DNA of 16,928 bases from Atopobiaceae bacterium UBA5363 (lineage in GTDB: Bacteria > Actinomycetota > Coriobacteriia > Coriobacteriales > Atopobiaceae): positions 1 to 16,928 of the forward strand of contig DHPN01000015.1 of assembly GCA_002407925.1 (NCBI GenBank), written 5' to 3'. A program made the translations under genes and the position numbers. Every line of letters starts with the position of its first letter. Position 1 is the first letter of the stretch. Under the pieces are notes generated by a model. The model was not told the DNA's origin and made no database searches. It was given only the letters and a program-made list of their open reading frames with translations. This document shows positions 14,301-16,928 of this stretch, piece by piece.

Positions 14301-15076
14301 TCTTTCCTGGCACAAACTGCGAATTCGACTCTGCGCGGGCCTTCGAGCGAGCCGGTGCCCTTGTTTCCACATTCGTCGTCAACAACCTCACGCCCCACGC
14401 CGTGGCCGAAAGCGCCGGACAGCTAGCAAAAGAGATCCGCTCCAGCCAGATCCTCATGATCCCCGGAGGATTTTCTGGAGGCGACGAACCTGATGGCTCC
14501 GCAAAGTTCATCGCAGCGTTCTTCCGTTCGCCAGAGGTCACCGAAGCTGTCAACATCCTTCTCCACGAGCACGACGGCCTCATCTTGGGCATCTGCAACG
14601 GCTTCCAAGCTCTCGTGAAGCTGGGACTTCTCCCCTACGGTGACATCCGCCCGATGGACAGGGGCTGCCCGACGCTCACGTTTAACACCATCGGCCGCCA
14701 TCAAAGCAAAATCGTGCGCACGCGCGTCGCCTCGAACCTTTCTCCTTGGCTCTCAGAGTGCTCCGTCGGTGACATACACAATATGGCAATCAGCCACGGA
14801 GAAGGCCGCTTTGTAGCAAGTGATGAGATTATCAAGCATATGACCGGCACTGGACAGATCGCCACGCAGTATGTAGATGAGAAGGGCACGCCAAGCATGG
14901 ACATGAGCGTCAATCCCAATGGCTCGGTGCTTGCCATCGAGGGGGTCACTAGCCCAGACGGACGCGTCTTTGGCAAGATGGGCCATACCGAACGCTCAAC
15001 GACGGGAACATTTCAAAATGTGCCTGGCAATTACCACCAACCATTGTTTGAAAGCGGCGTGAGATATTTCGCATAG
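11345..15076 (+). CDS. purL: Phosphoribosylformylglycinamidine synthase, single-chain with glutaminase domain
   Basis: This encodes 1,243 residues. FGAM synthase converts FGAR, ATP and glutamine to FGAM in purine synthesis. Order: PurS-like N-terminal domain (RVYVEKKPGFDVKA ... RYDVEGI), linker with DTYWSDHCRHTTF, first synthetase half (KNETHNHPTEIEPFGGAATCIGG), GDVIVLLGGRTGRDGIGGA, second half (SIGGKDSMSG), then a class I glutaminase domain with PVFPGTNCEFDSARA, the nucleophile Cys1084 in LGICNGFQ, and ISHGEGRFV. All are intact. It is one chain, unlike the PurS/PurQ/PurL split of many Gram-positives. The start ATG 11345 (MVSRVYVEKKPGF) matches the family; the frame continues upstream to 11174, but those 57 residues look like leader read-through. 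A GGCAGG lies 7-8 nt upstream. It is likely expressed from the divergent promoter region shared with pepT. Confidence 0.95.
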   Translation: MVSRVYVEKKPGFDVKAKSLARELVNILGISHLSDLRLINRYDVEGIDEVLFRKCVTSVFSEPQTDIATTSMPLTPKDAHIFGVEYLPGQFDMRATSASECIQLISQGERPEVRSAKIYVLLGDLSSADIEAVKRYVINPVEAREASLQPRKTLRMNLARPETVETLHGFRELNNEQLASFMTKRGLAMDQADIEFFQSYFKEEGRDPTITEVKVIDTYWSDHCRHTTFGTQLHDVEIDDAVVKKAFARYLDIRHELDRDKKPVTLMDMATIGAKCLKTRGILKNLDESEEINACTVNVKVDVNGTDEDWLFLFKNETHNHPTEIEPFGGAATCIGGAIRDPLSGRSYVYQAMRVTGASDPLTPIAETLPGKLPQRKLVTTAAQGYSSYGNQVGLATGQVTELYHPGYVAKRMEIGAVVGATPADHVRRETPAPGDVIVLLGGRTGRDGIGGATGSSKAHTAESLEECGAEVQKGNAPVERRLQRLFRRKDACQLIKRCNDFGAGGVSVAIGELADGLHIYLDNVPKKYEGLDGTELAISESQERMAVALAPNDVEKFLKISHEENLEATAVARVTAEPRLIMEWKGQTIVNVSRAFLASNGAPKHQSVHVEKQGTWKPQWPGATLGQQMASLVSDENVACNKGLSERFDSTIGAATVLMPFGGRWQLTPSQAMVAKLPVDGETTTVSGMAWGFNPYLTSANQYVGAYLAVVESVSRMVATGFDRHCLYLTFQEYFERLRQAPERWGKPVATLLGALDAQLDLGIASIGGKDSMSGSFEDLDVPPTLVSFATGLGNLDHIISPEFKRSGSELALITPTYRDDHTTPDVSSLLAVYDFVRSCMDDGKVLAASTPGYGCLAESLFKMAVGNRIGFSLDEKMRPDDLFTPLYGSFVLELAEHDLQPEHADLFKVTRLGMTTDAYAIGTKDEQIDLMPLQELWESSMEPVFPYRRKGATVSPLSFDATSQGIVRHAPAVKVAKPRVVIPVFPGTNCEFDSARAFERAGALVSTFVVNNLTPHAVAESAGQLAKEIRSSQILMIPGGFSGGDEPDGSAKFIAAFFRSPEVTEAVNILLHEHDGLILGICNGFQALVKLGLLPYGDIRPMDRGCPTLTFNTIGRHQSKIVRTRVASNLSPWLSECSVGDIHNMAISHGEGRFVASDEIIKHMTGTGQIATQYVDEKGTPSMDMSVNPNGSVLAIEGVTSPDGRVFGKMGHTERSTTGTFQNVPGNYHQPLFESGVRYFA

Positions 15077-15131
15077 CCAATACGGTAGATACATAGATGG
15101 GAAAACTAAGAAATGAAGGAAGGAGAAGCAT

Positions 15132-15356
15132 ATGCCCAAGAGCGTGCTTATCAAGGACACAACACGAGAAGAGCGGATGCGCATCGTCAACCGCGGCCTC
15201 TCTTTTTGTGACAGCAGCTCATGCGAAAATTGCGGTGGCTGCAGTATGGGCGTTGGAAGCATCGAGCAGATGTATAAGCCCTACATAGATGGCAAGCTTG
15301 AGCTCTCTGAAATCAATATGCTGCACGCCGCAAAGTCCTATGTTATTGGTGGCTGA
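15132..15356 (+). CDS. Small four-cysteine protein, unknown function
   Basis: This encodes 74 residues with a well-placed GGAGAAG 7-8 nt before ATG 15132. Cysteines at 26, 31, 34 and 37 form C-x4-C-x2-C-x2-C in SFCDSSSCENCGGCSMGVGS, a pattern suited to a zinc or iron-sulphur site; the C-terminal half (IEQMYKPYIDGKLELSEINM) is helical. There is no membrane segment. It starts 55 bp after purL on the same strand with no terminator between, so it is probably co-transcribed. I have the impression that proteins of this kind are conserved in anaerobic Firmicutes and Coriobacteria but cannot name a function. Confidence 0.75.
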   Translation: MPKSVLIKDTTREERMRIVNRGLSFCDSSSCENCGGCSMGVGSIEQMYKPYIDGKLELSEINMLHAAKSYVIGG

Positions 15357-15392
15357 GAAACAAGGGCTACTGAGGATGGCGACAGCGTCTTT

Positions 15393-16928
15393 TTATGAGC
15401 CTTGCGTGTTTATGGCAGCGCTGATAAGAGCGGCATATGCTTGGGCGCCTGTCGTGCTTAAGTTGGTACCGTCACCGCTAAAGTAGTCATTGTGGCCTTG
15501 GCTCGAAGCGTGCCAATCAATGAGATGTACGTTGTCATGCTCATCAGCGACGTGTGCGAGAATTTCGTTGTTGTCATCTTGCCACTGCGCGTTCGCGCGG
15601 TCGTTTACCAACCAGAGGGTGCGCCCGTCTCCAACGCTTGAAACAAATGACTCAAGCTCGTCTTGGCTGAGCGGGCTTTCATTGCCAACAGCCAGTACAG
15701 CGTTGGTTCCAACCACGCCTTGCGCGACATATGTCGCAAATTTCTTGCTGGCGGAGGTTACCCCGCGGCCTTCTGCGCAATCCACAGCACCGCTTGGAAA
15801 GGCGGAAGCAAGTTCATCGCAGGCGCCAAGTGCAACGGTATCTCCTAAAATAAGTGTCGAGTACGTCGTATTCTCAGTGGTTGGGGCTTCGTAGCCCATG
15901 GCATCTTTGATCGTCTGGGCGTAGGCGACGGCACCCGCAGGAGTCACATGCACGCCATCATGCCAAAACCAATCGTCATGGCCTTCGCTCGCCCCATACC
16001 AGTCAACGACATGCACGCTTTCATATGAGGCTGCAAAGTCTGCAAGGAGTGTATTGTTGCTATCTTGCCAGTCATCTCCTACACGATTGTTCACAAACCA
16101 TATGGTTTTGCCCTCGCCTGCTGCCGCTACAAAGTCTTTGATCTGCCCTTCGGTGAGTGCCCCATTGCTTCCAAGGCAGCATATGACCTCATCTCCGACG
16201 ATGCCCTGCGAGACATAGTCTTCCAATACGTCGATGCCTGCACTCATCTGGCGGCCTATCTTGCAATCTATCAGTCCGTAAGGAAACGCGGAACTGAGAT
16301 CGTCATAGGCGTCAAGCGGCACTGAGTCGCCGATAAGCACTACGTCGTAGACGCCTTCAACAAGCGGCTTTCGCAAAGACGCTGCCTGAAGTCGCTCTCC
16401 TTCAGACGCTCCTCCGACAGCCTGCTCCGGCGGCACGAACAGCAGGCCGATAAAGGCTGTCGCAAGCATTACGACAACTAGCCCGAAGGCCAGCGTGTGG
16501 CCCCTCACCCAAGACATCATGCTTCGAGAGCGAAGCCTCTGCCAAAACGACTGAAACAGCCCCAGGCAAAAGCCTCTCTGCCCACAGGGCACCTCAATAA
16601 GACGATAGCTGAGGTCCGCCGCGCCAAGGGAGAGTGCAAGCTGCAACGCATAAGTCCACCACGGGGTGGCAACTGTTGAGTTGCTGTTGGTCAGAAGCAG
16701 CACAATCGGATAATGCCACAGGTAAAGCGCATAGGACCTCCTGCCAATCCATGTCAGTGGCGGTGCTGAGAGCACACGCGAGATGATCGTGCTGGTCGGA
16801 AGAAGAGCAGCAATTGCCACGACAGCCAGCAGTGAGACCAAAGCCACGCCACCGTAATAGGAGAACGCTGTGTACCCTTTGGTCGTCACCATCAAGAGCA
16901 GCAACAGGCCTATGGACGCAAGGCCAGC
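15393..16928 (-). CDS. OatA-like acyltransferase with two tandem SGNH domains, N-terminus outside window
   Basis: This is the C-terminal 512 residues of a larger membrane protein; the frame is open to the window edge. First come the last helices of an acyltransferase-3 domain (WIGRRSYALYLWHYPIVLLL, about 60-80), then a further membrane segment (LAFGLVVVMLATAFIGLLFV). The extracellular part holds two homologous SGNH esterase-like domains. Domain 1 (about 195-340) keeps GDS (Ser202), GSN and D324-x-x-H327. Domain 2 (about 357-505) repeats the same order but has GDT (Thr364) and D486-x-x-N489. OatA-type proteins pass acetyl groups across the membrane to peptidoglycan or glycans, and the SGNH domain does the final transfer. 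The substrate here is unknown. The stop is TAA at 15393-15395. Confidence 0.85.
   Translation of the reverse strand, partial: AGLASIGLLLLLMVTTKGYTAFSYYGGVALVSLLAVVAIAALLPTSTIISRVLSAPPLTWIGRRSYALYLWHYPIVLLLTNSNSTVATPWWTYALQLALSLGAADLSYRLIEVPCGQRGFCLGLFQSFWQRLRSRSMMSWVRGHTLAFGLVVVMLATAFIGLLFVPPEQAVGGASEGERLQAASLRKPLVEGVYDVVLIGDSVPLDAYDDLSSAFPYGLIDCKIGRQMSAGIDVLEDYVSQGIVGDEVICCLGSNGALTEGQIKDFVAAAGEGKTIWFVNNRVGDDWQDSNNTLLADFAASYESVHVVDWYGASEGHDDWFWHDGVHVTPAGAVAYAQTIKDAMGYEAPTTENTTYSTLILGDTVALGACDELASAFPSGAVDCAEGRGVTSASKKFATYVAQGVVGTNAVLAVGNESPLSQDELESFVSSVGDGRTLWLVNDRANAQWQDDNNEILAHVADEHDNVHLIDWHASSQGHNDYFSGDGTNLSTTGAQAYAALISAAINTQGS

Overview
The window looks like chromosomal DNA from an anaerobic actinobacterium of the Coriobacteriia (Olsenella / Atopobium / Collinsella type). 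The basis is moderately high G+C, a single-chain PurL of about 1,243 residues, a GNPGMAN-type PlsY, and protein wording typical of that group. This is inference from family resemblance, not a database match.

Left flank (1-1460). A bacterial sugar transferase (polyprenyl-phosphate sugar-phosphate transferase) runs off the left edge on the minus strand. Behind it lie minus-strand remnants: an IS3-like transposase C-terminus and a broken type I restriction specificity subunit (hsdS).

Decayed integrative element (about 1467-6434). A 48-bp direct repeat (2 mismatches) made of the 3' half of an initiator tRNA-Met gene flanks 4.92 kb; the intact tRNA lies at the right end (6389-6465, minus). Both ends carry helically spaced TGGTGG repeats that look like integrase arm sites. 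Inside are a tyrosine-integrase remnant with an internal deletion, an intact AbiEi/AbiEii toxin-antitoxin pair with a promoter that predicts a leaderless mRNA, a transposase-like N-terminal remnant, a MobP-type relaxase with a nonsense codon and lost C-terminus, a cluster of CCGAAGTT repeats, an AlbA/Schlafen-domain fragment, and two adjacent frameshifted small genes (a zinc ribbon and an unknown). Only the AbiE pair appears intact, so the element looks immobile and may be retained as an addiction module.

Core region (6466-16928). A GH32-family protein lacking all three catalytic motifs is followed by a PlsY-type acyltransferase, which converges on a HAD phosphatase; the two stop codons share one CTAG. 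Next on the minus strand are a small membrane protein with a PH-like domain and peptidase T. PepT diverges from purL across an intergenic region with a 10-bp inverted repeat and apparent back-to-back promoters; the purL leader can fold into a stem-loop. A 74-residue four-cysteine protein follows purL. The right edge holds, on the minus strand, the C-terminal part of an OatA-like acyltransferase with two tandem SGNH domains, the second of which has lost its Ser and His.

The most interesting points are the dead island kept in an essential initiator tRNA with a live AbiE module, the catalytically dead GH32 protein, the tandem SGNH pair with one dead copy, and the symmetric pepT-purL promoter region.
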